Source of the DNA: JAWXBR01 sp034440235
GTDB lineage: Bacteria > Bacteroidota > Ignavibacteria > Kapaibacteriales > Kapaibacteriaceae
Length of the DNA stretch: 64,000 nucleotides
NCBI GenBank assembly: GCA_034440235.1
Contig: JAWXBR010000013.1
Location: forward strand, 59,411-123,410
Reading direction: 5' to 3'
Shown: piece after piece, positions 9,268 to 18,511 of the stretch
Layout: the number at the start of each line of letters is the position of its first letter
Numbering within the stretch: position 1 is the stretch's first letter
Program-made: the position numbers and the translations under genes
Notes under the pieces: generated by a model
The model's input: only the letters and a program-made list of their open reading frames with translations
The model's database searches: none
Told to the model about the DNA's origin: nothing

Positions 9268-10506
9268 CTAGTAGCCTGTGACGGGCAGCTTGATCGTGCG
9301 AATAGCGTTCAAGAATCGCTGATGATACACCGACCAAAGTGGTTGAGCGACCTCCGCAACAATCGTTACGATCTCGTCTTTCCGCGCTAGGAGTGCCTCG
9401 TACTGGTGTATGCGATACGGATCTGCGGACGGCTGCAGAGTAATTTCACGCAGCTCACCAGTCCAGCCTGGGATGTTAAGGGGCTCAAGATGGACGATAT
9501 TGTAAGCCGTAAGGGACTTAGACGCAGCTAGGTTTGTAGCTGCCCACGAATCGAGAATCATCCGTGGGGTTGGGTTCTTTTGCGTCGAAAACTGACTTGC
9601 CTTGCGGTAGTAGCGAATGGTAATTCCTTCTGCATACGATTCAGTGACAGTACCAAGTGTCTGCCGAGCTATGCGAAAGACTAGAGTATTACCATCATCC
9701 GAGGAGATAGCGTGCCATGACCGAGGCAACTGAATAGCAATCTGCTTTTTTGCATCCATGAACAACGAATCGCGAGAACCAATTTCGTCGGCGCTCATAG
9801 TGCTCATTTGCTGCTGTATATAGCCAGCATACGTGCTGCGGGGGTCGATGTTTAGACTACGTCGCCATGCCCAAAGAGCAGAGTCGGCAACATCGACCGC
9901 CATGTATGCTTCACCTCGAGAGAGCCATGCAAGAGCGTTCATTGAGTCGATCTTCAATGCGTACTCAAGATCAGATAGTGCCCTACGCGACTCGTTCGTA
10001 GCTATGTATGCTGTTGCGCGTCCGATGTAGGATTGAACATCTGGTTTTATCGAGATGCTGCGGTTGTAGTCGGCAATTGCCTGATCGAGTTGCTTCTGTC
10101 TGGCGTATGCTTGAGCACGGTTGAAATAGATGTAAGCGTTTGTGCTGTCGTAGGACAACGCTGTGTTCAAATCGCGCATCATTTCGGGATAAAGCGATTG
10201 TTCGCCGTATAAGTACGAGCGCTGAATCAATGCATCGGTATTCTTTGGATCGAGCTGCAGAACATAGTCTAGGTCGATACGAGCCTGGTCTGGACGTTTC
10301 ATCATGACGTATGCCAGCGCCCGGTTGTAATACGCTGCTGTAGATTTTGGCTGAGCCTGGATGGCCTTTGTGTACGACTCGACTGCGAGTTCGTAACGCT
10401 GCTGGTTGAGTAGGGCGTTGCCTTCTGCAACGTAGTCTGTCTGCGCTGTTATTATTGATGTGCTAACAATCGTGACGAGAATGAACAGAAAAAATCGGTG
10501 GCCCAT
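9268..10506 (-). CDS. Secreted TPR protein with C-terminal PsbP-like domain
   Basis: A 412-residue protein with an N-terminal signal peptide (cleavage after IITAQ). About six tetratricopeptide repeats follow, for example YVAEGNALLNQQRYELAVES and AYYNRALAYVMMKRPDQARI. From about residue 250 a different beta domain begins (IAIQLPRSWHAISSDD and following). TPR arrays mediate protein-protein contacts, here in the periplasm. The start at 10506 follows GGAGAG four bases upstream. It is a close relative of the next gene, which has the same opening and repeats but lacks the C-terminal domain. Confidence 0.8.
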   Translation of the reverse strand: MGHRFFLFILVTIVSTSIITAQTDYVAEGNALLNQQRYELAVESYTKAIQAQPKSTAAYYNRALAYVMMKRPDQARIDLDYVLQLDPKNTDALIQRSYLYGEQSLYPEMMRDLNTALSYDSTNAYIYFNRAQAYARQKQLDQAIADYNRSISIKPDVQSYIGRATAYIATNESRRALSDLEYALKIDSMNALAWLSRGEAYMAVDVADSALWAWRRSLNIDPRSTYAGYIQQQMSTMSADEIGSRDSLFMDAKKQIAIQLPRSWHAISSDDGNTLVFRIARQTLGTVTESYAEGITIRYYRKASQFSTQKNPTPRMILDSWAATNLAASKSLTAYNIVHLEPLNIPGWTGELREITLQPSADPYRIHQYEALLARKDEIVTIVAEVAQPLWSVYHQRFLNAIRTIKLPVTGY

Positions 10507-10543
10507 GGTGCTCTCCAATTGGATGGCTTACGTGTCAGGTGTC

Positions 10544-11083
10544 TTACTTGGTTTGGGGCACGGACTTCTTAAGGCGCTCTATCTGTTCCCGGACGTGGTT
10601 GGCGTACGGACCCTTTGGGTCTGTCTTTACGCTCTTTTCCCATGCCTGCAAGGCGAGGGACCTCTGACTCATTGTCAAATATGTATCTCCAAGTGCAGCC
10701 CATGCAACGCTATTGAGCGAGTCTAACTCGACCGCTCGTGTCAGGTCTGCCAGTGCCTCAGCTTTCTTTCCCATTTTGTGAAAGAGAACACCACGCGCTG
10801 TGTAGGTTGTTGGGTTGTCTGGAAACAGCTCCAAGTAAATGTCAAAATCATACAAAGCCGCAGAATCTTTACCAAGTCTGCTGTATGCAATACCCCGATT
10901 GAAAATAGCCTGCGGAGCTGCCTTAGCGTCGAGCATCAGCGCTTTGTTGTATTGCTCTATTGCGATTTCGTATTTGCGCTGATTAAGCGCTTCGTTGCCA
11001 ATGCGCACGAACTCTGAAACCTGAGCTTCAGCATACATAACATGCATGAAGCCAACAATGAGTATGAATGCGAACTGTTTCAT
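10544..11083 (-). CDS. Secreted TPR protein
   Basis: 179 residues, with a signal peptide ending YAEA followed by about four TPR units (EFVRIGNEALNQRKYEIAIE, FNRGIAYSRLGKDSAALYDF, YTARGVLFHKMGKKAEALAD, WAALGDTYLTMSQRSLALQA). It is probably a periplasmic scaffold and a paralogue of the neighbouring longer TPR protein, presumably from local duplication. The ATG overlaps the stop of the upstream glycosyltransferase (ATGA). Confidence 0.8.
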   Translation of the reverse strand: MKQFAFILIVGFMHVMYAEAQVSEFVRIGNEALNQRKYEIAIEQYNKALMLDAKAAPQAIFNRGIAYSRLGKDSAALYDFDIYLELFPDNPTTYTARGVLFHKMGKKAEALADLTRAVELDSLNSVAWAALGDTYLTMSQRSLALQAWEKSVKTDPKGPYANHVREQIERLKKSVPQTK

Positions 11084-11805
11084 TTGCGTACTCCCATACG
11101 TTTGAAAGCATGGACGATACTTACACGCAAGACACCTATTCCGTATTGAACGCTGCGTCGAAAGTTGATGCTAGAGGCGTCATCAAAATATTTCGTCGGA
11201 CACGTCACTTCACCAATCTCATATCCAGCAAGTATGATCTGAGATAGCATTTCGTTATCAAAGACAAAATCGTCGGAATTCGAACGCCAGTCGATGCTTT
11301 CTAATACCTCGCGTGAGAACGCTCGATAGCCAGTATGATACTCGGACAGTTTTTGCCCGACTAGCATGTTTTGTGTTAGCGTAAGCAGTCGATTGGCAAC
11401 ATACTTGTACAGTGGCATGCCCCCTTTCCTCGCCCCATTACCAAGAATGCGAGATGCGAGCACCACCGGATAAACGTCGTTGGCAATTATCCATGCCATC
11501 GACGGAATGAGCTTCGGTGTGTACTGATAGTCGGGGTGCAGCATAACAACAATGTCGGCACCAAGCTCGAGAGCCTTGGTGTAACAGGTCTTCTGATTGC
11601 CACCGTAACCTTTGTTATTGTCGTGCCGAACGATGTGTACGATGCCGAGATTGCGGGCAACCTGCATGGTGTCGTCTGGCGAATGGTCGTCTACGAGAAC
11701 AACTTCATCTACCATTTCAAACGGTATCTCGCGGTACGTGCGCTCGAGTGTTTTCGAAGCGTTGTACGCTGGCAATACGACAACAATCTTTTTACCGTTG
11801 AGCAT
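11080..11805 (-). CDS. Family 2 glycosyltransferase (DPM1-like)
   Basis: 241 residues with a GT-A fold. The N-terminal strand is KIVVVLPAYNASKTLERTY, then VVLVDDHSPDDT for nucleotide-sugar binding and MLHPDYQY at the DxD-like position. The HTGYRAFSREVLE segment is typical of dolichol/undecaprenyl-phosphate mannosyl- or glucosyltransferase relatives. It lacks C-terminal membrane helices. It probably transfers a sugar to a polyprenyl phosphate or lipid acceptor at the cytoplasmic face. The start overlaps the SIMPL gene's stop as TAATG. Confidence 0.85.
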   Translation of the reverse strand: MLNGKKIVVVLPAYNASKTLERTYREIPFEMVDEVVLVDDHSPDDTMQVARNLGIVHIVRHDNNKGYGGNQKTCYTKALELGADIVVMLHPDYQYTPKLIPSMAWIIANDVYPVVLASRILGNGARKGGMPLYKYVANRLLTLTQNMLVGQKLSEYHTGYRAFSREVLESIDWRSNSDDFVFDNEMLSQIILAGYEIGEVTCPTKYFDDASSINFRRSVQYGIGVLRVSIVHAFKRMGVRK

Positions 11806-12539
11806 TACTCCAGCTCAAACGTAGCGTTCACAGTAACGCGCATGTGAAGCTGACCAGTGGCAACTGTCGGGCCGCCCTCATCTGCCATTTGGTTTTTGCT
11901 CATCATCATCTCGCGTTGCATCATAGGCTGAGGATAATACTCGTTGGCAATGATGGTAAGGGGCTTTCCGGCGCGTGCTCCCACGGCTGCTGCAAGTGCC
12001 TCTGCTTTGCGCTTTGCGTCGCGTGCAGCTTGCACGCGTAGATCGTCGCGGACGGTTTTAGCCGTGCTTAACGTGAAGTTGATGTTCTGCAGAATGTTGC
12101 CGCCAACGTCTATACTTACACCCATCACTGCATCGAGTTTTGCTAAATCTTTAACTGTAACGTGCAGTGTGTTGCGCATCTGGAATTTTACAAACTCGCG
12201 CTGTCCGTCGGGTTTCCAATTGTAGATGGGCTGAAGCGCGACCATCGATGTCTGAATGTCAAGCTGGTCGATACCTGCCTTTTTTAGTTCTGCGATGAGT
12301 TTGCGCATGACCTTGTCGTTGTCTGCCTTTACATCCTCGGCATCCTTGCCCTCAGTCTCGACACCTAGCTCAACGCTCGCACGATCGGGTGCAAAGAATG
12401 CTTCGGCTTCACCTTCAACAGTGACCATGCGACGAAGGTCGACCTGTTGTGCGTGAGCAATTGTTGCGAAGCTGACAAGTACGAGGCACGTTACAAGTGA
12501 CGCGTATTTGTGGATGTTTGACTTCAGTGTACATATCAC
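11805..12539 (-). CDS. SIMPL (DUF541) domain periplasmic protein
   Basis: 244 residues: a signal peptide ending IAHAQQ, then a SIMPL domain beginning RMVTVEGEAEAFFAPDRASV. The later ARDAKRKAEALAAAVGARAG helix and a closing ATGQLHMRVTVNATFELE are standard for DUF541. The family's role is poorly defined (outer membrane or oxidative-stress linked, oligomeric). The start is the GTG at 12539, which overlaps the ABC-F stop (GTGA) and has an AAGGAG about seven bases upstream. A Met/Gln-rich insert (MMQREMMMSKNQM) lies near residue 215. Confidence 0.85.
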   Translation of the reverse strand: MICTLKSNIHKYASLVTCLVLVSFATIAHAQQVDLRRMVTVEGEAEAFFAPDRASVELGVETEGKDAEDVKADNDKVMRKLIAELKKAGIDQLDIQTSMVALQPIYNWKPDGQREFVKFQMRNTLHVTVKDLAKLDAVMGVSIDVGGNILQNINFTLSTAKTVRDDLRVQAARDAKRKAEALAAAVGARAGKPLTIIANEYYPQPMMQREMMMSKNQMADEGGPTVATGQLHMRVTVNATFELE

Positions 12540-14461
12540 GTCGTTACTCCTTCTAGTTGTTCTTGACACAATTCCCACTCATCCGTTAACCTAGAGACCT
12601 CGCGTTTGATTGCCTCATACTCCGACATCAGGCGCTTTTGTGTATCAGGGTCTTTGTAGAGTTCTGGTTGTGCAAGCTGGTTTTCCAACTCATGCTGCGT
12701 TTTTTCAAGATCAGATGTTTTCGCTTCGATTTCTGTGATACGCTTTTCTATGCGCTTGCGTTCTTTCTCTGCGGTTGGTGTTCCGGGCTTCTTCGCTTTT
12801 TCGACCGGAGGCAGCGAGGGTGCGGGTACTGGCTTGGGGGCTGGAGGCGGTGGCTGTGATAGCGACTGTAAGTAAACATCGATGTCGCCCACGTACTCAA
12901 TAAGTTCGCCCTTCCTGAATGCAATTACCTTGTCGGTAAGTGTGTCGAGGAAGTCGCGATCGTGCGAGACAACAATCATTGCGCCATCGTATTTCATGAG
13001 CGCTTGCTTGAGAACTTCCTTCGACAACATGTCAAGGTGATTCGTAGGCTCATCCAGAATAAGAAGGTTTGTTGGCTGTAAAAGCAAACGTGCAAGTGCA
13101 AGACGCGACTTCTCGCCGCCCGACAATACACTGACCTTTTTGTTGATGTCGTCGCCGCTAAACAAGAACGCTCCGAGGAGGGCGCGGATACGCGGACGCA
13201 TCTCGGGGGGTGCCGCCTGCTCCATTACCTCATACACAGAATTGTGTCCACCTAGCATATCCGCCTGATGCTGAGCGTAGTAGCCGACCATCGTGTTGTA
13301 ACCTATATTACATTCTCCGCCCGTAGCCGGTTCGAGTCCGGCAATAATCTTCGCCAGCGTTGTCTTCCCCTCGCCGTTCTTCCCAATAAAAGCAACCTTT
13401 TCCTGACGTTCCATTGCGAAGTTGATATTACGCAGTACGTGTTTCGGACCGTAATGCTTTTGCAAATCCACGCAGTCAACTACCACACGACCAGAACGCG
13501 GCGCAGGAGGAAACTTAAACTGCATCGAAGAACCATCAACATCATCTATTTCTACTTCTTCCATTCGCTGAAGGTGTTTGATACGCGATTGCACACGCGT
13601 GGCAAACGTTGCCTTGTAGCGAAATCGGTCAACCCATTTCTGTACACGTTCGCGTTCACGCTGTTGATGTACATGCGCTGCTTTTTGCTGATCGAGACGT
13701 TCTGCTCGAATCTCTTCGTAGTCTGAGTACGAGGCAGGTATATCGTACACACGCGAACGTGTTATTTCGATGGTTCTGTTCGTTACGTTGTCGAGGAAGG
13801 TTCTATCGTGAGAGACTAGAATAATTGCGCCATCGTAGTTGCGCAGGAAATCTTCGAGCCATCGCACAGAGTCTATGTCGAGGTGGTTCGTGGGCTCATC
13901 GAGTAAGAGGCAATCCGGACGTTGCAAAAGGAGACGCCCGAGCTCCGCTCGCATCTGCCACCCGCCACTAAACTCTGTAAGATTCTTGTCGAGGTCGATC
14001 TGCTCGAAACCGAGGCCGGTGAGCACACGCTCGATGTCGGCATGCATGGTGTTTCCACCCTTGCGTTCGTACATGTCGTTACTGTCGGTAAGATCCTGTA
14101 CGACCTCCATGTAGGAGTCTGTTTCGTAGTCGGTACGTTCTACGAGTTCCTTCTGCAATGCTTCGATGCGATCGTGCAGTATCAGCACTTCGACGAATGC
14201 CTGCATGGCAGTTTCGCGAAGTGTAGACTCAAGATCGAGCGTTAAGTCCTGCGAAAGAAGTCCGAGCGAAATACCGTTCTGCTTTCCAACATGTCCGCTC
14301 GACGCATTGCGTTCGCCTGAAATGATGTGCAACAATGTAGACTTGCCTGCACCATTACGTCCGACCAAGCCAATGCGATCGCCGCGTTGCACCAGGAACG
14401 TAACGTTACTGAACAACATGCGGACGCCGAGGTCCATTGTAACATTAGTTAAAGAGATCAT
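12536..14461 (-). CDS. ABC-F family ATPase
   Basis: 641 residues with two ABC cassettes and no membrane domain. Cassette 1 has Walker A GRNGAGKST, signature FSGGW and Walker B LLLDEPTNHLD. Cassette 2 has GKNGEGKTT, LSGGEKSR and LILDEPTNHLD. A charged linker between them and a C-terminal coiled coil (ERKRIEKRITEIEAKTSDLE) make it an Uup/YheS-like ABC-F protein. Such proteins bind the ribosomal E site and relieve stalls or confer antibiotic tolerance. Which substrate stall it acts on cannot be told. The start overlaps the coaBC stop as ATGA. Confidence 0.92.
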   Translation of the reverse strand: MISLTNVTMDLGVRMLFSNVTFLVQRGDRIGLVGRNGAGKSTLLHIISGERNASSGHVGKQNGISLGLLSQDLTLDLESTLRETAMQAFVEVLILHDRIEALQKELVERTDYETDSYMEVVQDLTDSNDMYERKGGNTMHADIERVLTGLGFEQIDLDKNLTEFSGGWQMRAELGRLLLQRPDCLLLDEPTNHLDIDSVRWLEDFLRNYDGAIILVSHDRTFLDNVTNRTIEITRSRVYDIPASYSDYEEIRAERLDQQKAAHVHQQRERERVQKWVDRFRYKATFATRVQSRIKHLQRMEEVEIDDVDGSSMQFKFPPAPRSGRVVVDCVDLQKHYGPKHVLRNINFAMERQEKVAFIGKNGEGKTTLAKIIAGLEPATGGECNIGYNTMVGYYAQHQADMLGGHNSVYEVMEQAAPPEMRPRIRALLGAFLFSGDDINKKVSVLSGGEKSRLALARLLLQPTNLLILDEPTNHLDMLSKEVLKQALMKYDGAMIVVSHDRDFLDTLTDKVIAFRKGELIEYVGDIDVYLQSLSQPPPPAPKPVPAPSLPPVEKAKKPGTPTAEKERKRIEKRITEIEAKTSDLEKTQHELENQLAQPELYKDPDTQKRLMSEYEAIKREVSRLTDEWELCQEQLEGVTT

Positions 14462-15759
14462 GGTCGACCTCCGTTATGAACGTCAGCCAACAAGCCCCCT
14501 ACAGTATCGAGAATTACTTCGGCACATGCGCGTTTGCTCATTGGCGGGTAGGCAACCGATGCATGTGTTCGCGTAAGAATTGTAATCGTGTTATCGGGTG
14601 TGCCAAAACCACTCCGTGGTGCACCCGCTTTATTAGCAACGATGATGTCGGCGTTTTTTCGAATGAGCTTTTCTTGCGCATGAGTGATTAGGTCTGTTGA
14701 TTCGAGGGCAAAGCCCACGACAATTTGATTTTCTTGCTTGTTCGTTCCAACATCTGCGAGGATATCCTTCGTTTGTTTGAACTCCATGGTAAGGGTCCCA
14801 CGGACAAGGGTCTCCTCCTTCTTCAACTTTCCGTCTATGCGAGCAACTGGTGTAAAGTCGGCAACAGCAGCAGCCATGATGTAAACGTCGACGTCGCTGC
14901 GACTGCGTACTGCAGAATACATGTCCTCGGCAGATACAACAGAAATCACATCAACGCCCAACGGTTCTGAGAGAGCAACTGGTCCGCTTACCAGCGTCAC
15001 CATTGCTCCACGGTCGCGAGCAGCTTCTGCGATAGCGTAGCCCATTAGTCCTGACGATGCATTTGAAATGAATCGAACGTCATCGATGGCCTCGTGGGTG
15101 GGTCCTGCTGTGATAAGTACATGCTTGCCCGCAAGTGATGCGTATTGGGGGCTTATCACTTGTGACCCCAACACTTCGTCGTGGGCAGAAGTGCCATGCG
15201 CCAGTGTTTGCGAGGTGATCAAAGTGCTGTGTGTATGTACCAGTTCGACGATCGTTGCAAATTCGGGAAGCCTGCCCGCGCCATCAAGGCCACTTGCAAG
15301 CATTCCACTTTCTGGAGAGATAACAACCATACCATCTGCTGCGAGGCGCTCAGCATTACGTTTTGTTGACGCTTGACTCCACATATCGCTATCCATAGCA
15401 GGTGCAAGAAGTAGAGGTGTTGCAGAAGGAAGGGAAGCAGCAACCAAGTTAACTGCAGTATCGGCGAGTCCGTTTGCCAGGCGCGCAAGTGTTGTTGCCG
15501 AGCATGGAGCAATTAGCATGAGGTCGGCCCATCGAGCTAGGTGCACATGCCACGAACCAGCATCCTGCAGTGAAGGGTCGAAGGGGTCTAAGTACACCGT
15601 ATTGAGTGAGACGGTCTGCAAAGCCAGTGGCGAAACGAAGCGTGCTGCAGTTGGTGTCATTACAACACGAACATCATGTCCGGCGCGCAGAAGATCGCGC
15701 ACCAGCCACGGAGTTTTGTAGGCAGAGATACTGCCAGTGACACCAAGAATAATGTTCAT
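14458..15759 (-). CDS. coaBC: Bifunctional phosphopantothenoylcysteine decarboxylase / phosphopantothenate-cysteine ligase
   Basis: 433 residues. The N-terminal flavoprotein CoaC domain starts with IILGVTGSISAYKTPWLVRD, and the active-site block reads APAMDSDMW. The usual Asn of PAMN is Asp here, a variant I recall as common in Bacteroidota. The C-terminal CoaB ligase domain begins near residue 212 with KHVLITAGPTHEAIDDVRFI and includes ISNASSGLMGYAIAEAA. Together they convert phosphopantothenate to phosphopantetheine for CoA; panB is encoded about 6 kb upstream in the same direction. A hairpin plus T-run ends only ten bases before the ATG, so expression may depend on read-through from rpoZ. 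Confidence 0.95.
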   Translation of the reverse strand: MNIILGVTGSISAYKTPWLVRDLLRAGHDVRVVMTPTAARFVSPLALQTVSLNTVYLDPFDPSLQDAGSWHVHLARWADLMLIAPCSATTLARLANGLADTAVNLVAASLPSATPLLLAPAMDSDMWSQASTKRNAERLAADGMVVISPESGMLASGLDGAGRLPEFATIVELVHTHSTLITSQTLAHGTSAHDEVLGSQVISPQYASLAGKHVLITAGPTHEAIDDVRFISNASSGLMGYAIAEAARDRGAMVTLVSGPVALSEPLGVDVISVVSAEDMYSAVRSRSDVDVYIMAAAVADFTPVARIDGKLKKEETLVRGTLTMEFKQTKDILADVGTNKQENQIVVGFALESTDLITHAQEKLIRKNADIIVANKAGAPRSGFGTPDNTITILTRTHASVAYPPMSKRACAEVILDTVGGLLADVHNGGRP

Positions 15760-15764
15760 GTTAT

Positions 15765-15797
15765 AAAAATGGCCATCGCGGACGTCCGGGATGGCCA
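15765..15797 (-). terminator. Terminator/attenuator between rpoZ and coaBC
   Basis: TGGCCATC and GATGGCCA form a perfect 8-bp stem extended by an inner CGGACGTCCG palindrome. On the minus strand it is followed at once by five T. It is a strong intrinsic terminator shape, yet it lies ten bases before the coaBC start, not at an operon end. Confidence 0.75.
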
Positions 15798-15827
15798 GTA
15801 TCGAAGTTCTCTAGATTAGGTCAGCCG

Positions 15828-16142
15828 TTATTCGCCATCCGTAACAACGGGAACGTTCTCATTTAGCGTGTGAATCTTGCGGTCGAGCATTTCCTTCATT
15901 GCAAGAAATGTAGGCTTTGGAATCACATCGAATTCTTTACTGATTGCTATCTGATCGAGGTTTGGACCTTCTGCTTCATCGGTGTCGATAATTACGTCGG
16001 CCATACGCTCAGATATCTGAGTCTTGATCTGATCATTAATCTGGCGTGAACGCAATCCCATAGCGACGATGGATTTGTAGATCGAGCCTCGGGCCGACTC
16101 TTCCATCCGAACGACAACCGGGTTGACGATATAAGTACTCAT
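15828..16142 (-). CDS. rpoZ: RNA polymerase omega-like subunit
   Basis: 104 residues of the Rpb6/omega type: ARGSIYKSIVAMGLRSRQIN matches the omega core that clamps the beta-prime C-terminus, and KPTFLAMKEMLDRKI the following helix. The position directly before coaBC is the classic rpoZ-coaBC order. The start is ATG at 16142; upstream in-frame codons lie inside a promoter box. It is longer and more divergent than the proteobacterial protein, as expected outside that group. Confidence 0.85.
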   Translation of the reverse strand: MSTYIVNPVVVRMEESARGSIYKSIVAMGLRSRQINDQIKTQISERMADVIIDTDEAEGPNLDQIAISKEFDVIPKPTFLAMKEMLDRKIHTLNENVPVVTDGE

Positions 16143-16178
16143 GAAACTCCAAATAGCTGGGGTAGTGCGGAAGAACCA

Positions 16179-16186
16179 CAAAGATA
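16179..16186 (-). promoter_or_regulatory. TATCTTTG -7 element upstream of rpoZ
   Basis: TATCTTTG on the minus strand lies 36 bases before the rpoZ ATG, which would leave a leader of about 30 bases. It is the same octamer as at 5507, 22934 and 48131. Confidence 0.55.
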
Positions 16187-16249
16187 GGCAAGAATCCCTT
16201 GATTAGCCCAGTCCGGGATAGGCCAAGGCTGGGCGATTGCCTTTACAGC

Positions 16250-16657
16250 CTAAAGGAAACGCGATCGTTCTTCCGGGGTGGGCACCCTACAAGTTTCCTT
16301 TTTGCCGAACCAGGCATATCTGTTACGGGCAACAAAACGATAGACCATATTCCGAATGGGCCTCGGAATAATCTTAAACACGTTCAATAATTTGAACCCA
16401 CTCTTGAGATAGCGCACGAGGTGAAGCACTGCGTCTGCTTCGGCGAATATCTTCCCGTCATCGATGACATAGATGGTCTCCGGTGATGTTATAACACCAT
16501 GAGTTGCCAACAGCGCAGCCCCTTGCTCACTCTGCGACGATGTGAAACGTAATCGTCCTGTGGCATCATTTCGCATCAAGAAATCGACGCTCGCATTGCA
16601 GAGTGTGCATACGCCATCAAAAATGACAATCGGATGATTAAGTAACAAAGTCGGCAC
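16250..16657 (-). CDS. DCC-family thiol-disulfide oxidoreductase (DUF393)
   Basis: 135 residues with IVIFDGVCTLCNASVDFLMR at the N-terminus. The DGVCxxCN thioredoxin-like redox motif defines the DCC/YuxK family. RRYAWFGKKE-type C-terminal residues (RNRYAWFGKKETC) are also usual. It is a cytoplasmic redox protein whose partner is unknown. It is divergent from the next orphan gene. A GCCCAG/CTGGGC inverted repeat at about 16205-16230 follows it without a T-run. Confidence 0.88.
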   Translation of the reverse strand: MPTLLLNHPIVIFDGVCTLCNASVDFLMRNDATGRLRFTSSQSEQGAALLATHGVITSPETIYVIDDGKIFAEADAVLHLVRYLKSGFKLLNVFKIIPRPIRNMVYRFVARNRYAWFGKKETCRVPTPEERSRFL

Positions 16658-16716
16658 GCTAGTTGTTTAGTATTATGAAGGGCAATGGTTTTTGTTGACG
16701 TTCCTGGGAGGCAGCC

Positions 16717-17430
16717 ATGGGATCACTTGAACTTGGCATGTTTACACAAGGTGGAGAAGATCTGGAAAGGGCACAATACCAGATACTCTCAGGCATGCAG
16801 TCGATGTCGCGCGAATTCCGGCACAATAAATTATATCCCGGACTCGGCGAACTGATCGAACTCACCTCTGTCCTAGAGACAATCCAGTCGAATCGCAATC
16901 AGTACACAAATCTAATTCCGCGCACTTTAACCGGCGTTGACTTCGATCGCAAACAACTCCTGTTTGATGCAGTGCCGGCTGATAACGGCTCTGTAGAGCG
17001 GATGTTCGAGTTAGTTGGGTGGGCATTACCAGCACTGAAGGTGCTTACCGAAGAAGGTGTTACGATGTTCGACTTCGTTTGCTCGAACATGCGAATTGAT
17101 GTTGTGGGAATGATTCCAATGTATCGTGACGAGGGTTATGCATTTGTGCCCGACCTTAAAGGCAACGTGTTTCATGTGCTTCGATATGAACTCGCATTAT
17201 TTACTGCACAGAGCGAGAATTACCGTGCAATGAAAACAATAGAAGTGCAGACACACGACATAACTGTTGTACACGAAGCACCCGAAGACTTAAAGCATCG
17301 CTTGATAAAAGAGCACCGCGATTTGCCAAATCCTGCGACGTTCATTATGGAAACGGACCTCGACTTTCCGTTTTCAGAAACTATCCTGCCAGTGGCAAAG
17401 CGCAAACTCATGCGTCATCTGATTTCCTAA
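16717..17430 (+). CDS. Conserved-looking protein of unknown function
   Basis: 237 residues, soluble, mixed alpha/beta, with no signal peptide and one Cys. The start has a strong GGGAGG five bases upstream. I do not recognise it. The N-terminal third is helical with many Arg/Asn/Leu (SREFRHNKLYPGLGELIE). The middle has FVPDLKGNVFHVLRYELALF, and the end has LDFPFSETILPVAKRKLMRH. Its 3' end overlaps the convergent rRNA methyltransferase gene by 23 bases. Confidence 0.7.
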   Translation: MGSLELGMFTQGGEDLERAQYQILSGMQSMSREFRHNKLYPGLGELIELTSVLETIQSNRNQYTNLIPRTLTGVDFDRKQLLFDAVPADNGSVERMFELVGWALPALKVLTEEGVTMFDFVCSNMRIDVVGMIPMYRDEGYAFVPDLKGNVFHVLRYELALFTAQSENYRAMKTIEVQTHDITVVHEAPEDLKHRLIKEHRDLPNPATFIMETDLDFPFSETILPVAKRKLMRHLIS

Positions 17431-18511
17431 CAACCTCTGCTCCTTCAGCAGTGCGTGTCATTACGGCCACATAGAATCCGTCGCCTCCGTCTTGACCTGT
17501 TGTGTACGTCGTAGATGATACTAGGCTGAACGATTCGTGCCGATCGAGGAAACCGCGGACCTGTGCAGGACCTTCTTGCTCGAGACCACTGCACACTGCA
17601 TACACAACAAGACCGCCGGGTTTTACAGCCAATGCATTCCTACGTAGAATATCTGCTTGCGCCGTCATGAGCTCGCTTATCATGCTTGTAGACAAATGCC
17701 ACGGAATGTCCGGATTTCGGCGTAACACTCCCGTACCTGTGCACGGAGCATCAATCAAAACGCGGTCAGCCGATGCTGCAAGTCGCTTTACAGTTTTTGT
17801 TGATGTGATGAGACGTGGCTCGATGATGTCGGCGCCCGTGCGAGCTGCACGTTTTTGTAGCTGCCGAATCTTGTCTTCACCGATGTCAAGCGCAATGATT
17901 CGACCCTTGTTCTTCATCAGTGCCGCTAAGTGCAAGGTCTTTCCACCCGCGCCCGAACAGGCATCGATGACACGCATGCCGGGACGCACATCGAGTGCAA
18001 GTGAAACGCGCTGAGAGTTTATGTCCTGCTGTTCGAACCAGCCTTTGTGAAACTCGACTGTGCGAAACAATCCGTACGGACTGTGAACCTGTATAACAGT
18101 TTCTGTAAGGGGCTCTGCGTTGTGCGCTTTCAAAGCCTCTGCACATTCCTCGACATTCGTCTTGAGAGTATTCACTCTGAGAAACACGGGGGCTCGAAGC
18201 AACATTTCAACCGTTGGTGCAAGGAGTCCAGACGACCTAAGCGAAGGCCAAGCTCGTTGCACGTCCACTACACCATCGAGGTCACCACGCACCGCTGCGT
18301 CGACGTCTGCGTATCGTATGGCCTGAAAAAGTATGTCTCGAATGCGTGACGTAAGACGTTCATCGGCATTAAGCGACCTAACAAGAAGGTGCAGTTCGCC
18401 AGAGAGGTGATGTCCATGAACCGTAACGTTTTTGTAAACGTCTCGAATTGCATGCGCAACATCATCAGGTAGTTCGTTCGCAGCCTCAGTTACTTGTTCA
18501 ATACCACTCAC
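17408..18511 (-). CDS. RsmB-like 16S rRNA cytosine-C5 methyltransferase
   Basis: 367 residues. An N-terminal NusB-like helical part precedes a SAM-dependent methyltransferase of the NOL1/NOP2/Sun family. Motif I is VIDACSGAGGKTLHLAALM, motif IV DAPCTGTGVLRRNPD and motif VI VYAVCS. The two Cys of motifs IV and VI are the release and nucleophile residues. RsmB makes m5C967 in 16S rRNA; NOL1/NOP2/Sun proteins of other specificity remain possible. A GTG start overlaps the Rieske stop (GTGA). Confidence 0.88.
   Translation of the reverse strand: MSGIEQVTEAANELPDDVAHAIRDVYKNVTVHGHHLSGELHLLVRSLNADERLTSRIRDILFQAIRYADVDAAVRGDLDGVVDVQRAWPSLRSSGLLAPTVEMLLRAPVFLRVNTLKTNVEECAEALKAHNAEPLTETVIQVHSPYGLFRTVEFHKGWFEQQDINSQRVSLALDVRPGMRVIDACSGAGGKTLHLAALMKNKGRIIALDIGEDKIRQLQKRAARTGADIIEPRLITSTKTVKRLAASADRVLIDAPCTGTGVLRRNPDIPWHLSTSMISELMTAQADILRRNALAVKPGGLVVYAVCSGLEQEGPAQVRGFLDRHESFSLVSSTTYTTGQDGGDGFYVAVMTRTAEGAEVVRKSDDA

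Noticed and set aside
16205..16230. Terminator after the DCC gene
   Set aside because: A short GCCCAG/CTGGGC stem exists but no T-run follows on the minus strand.
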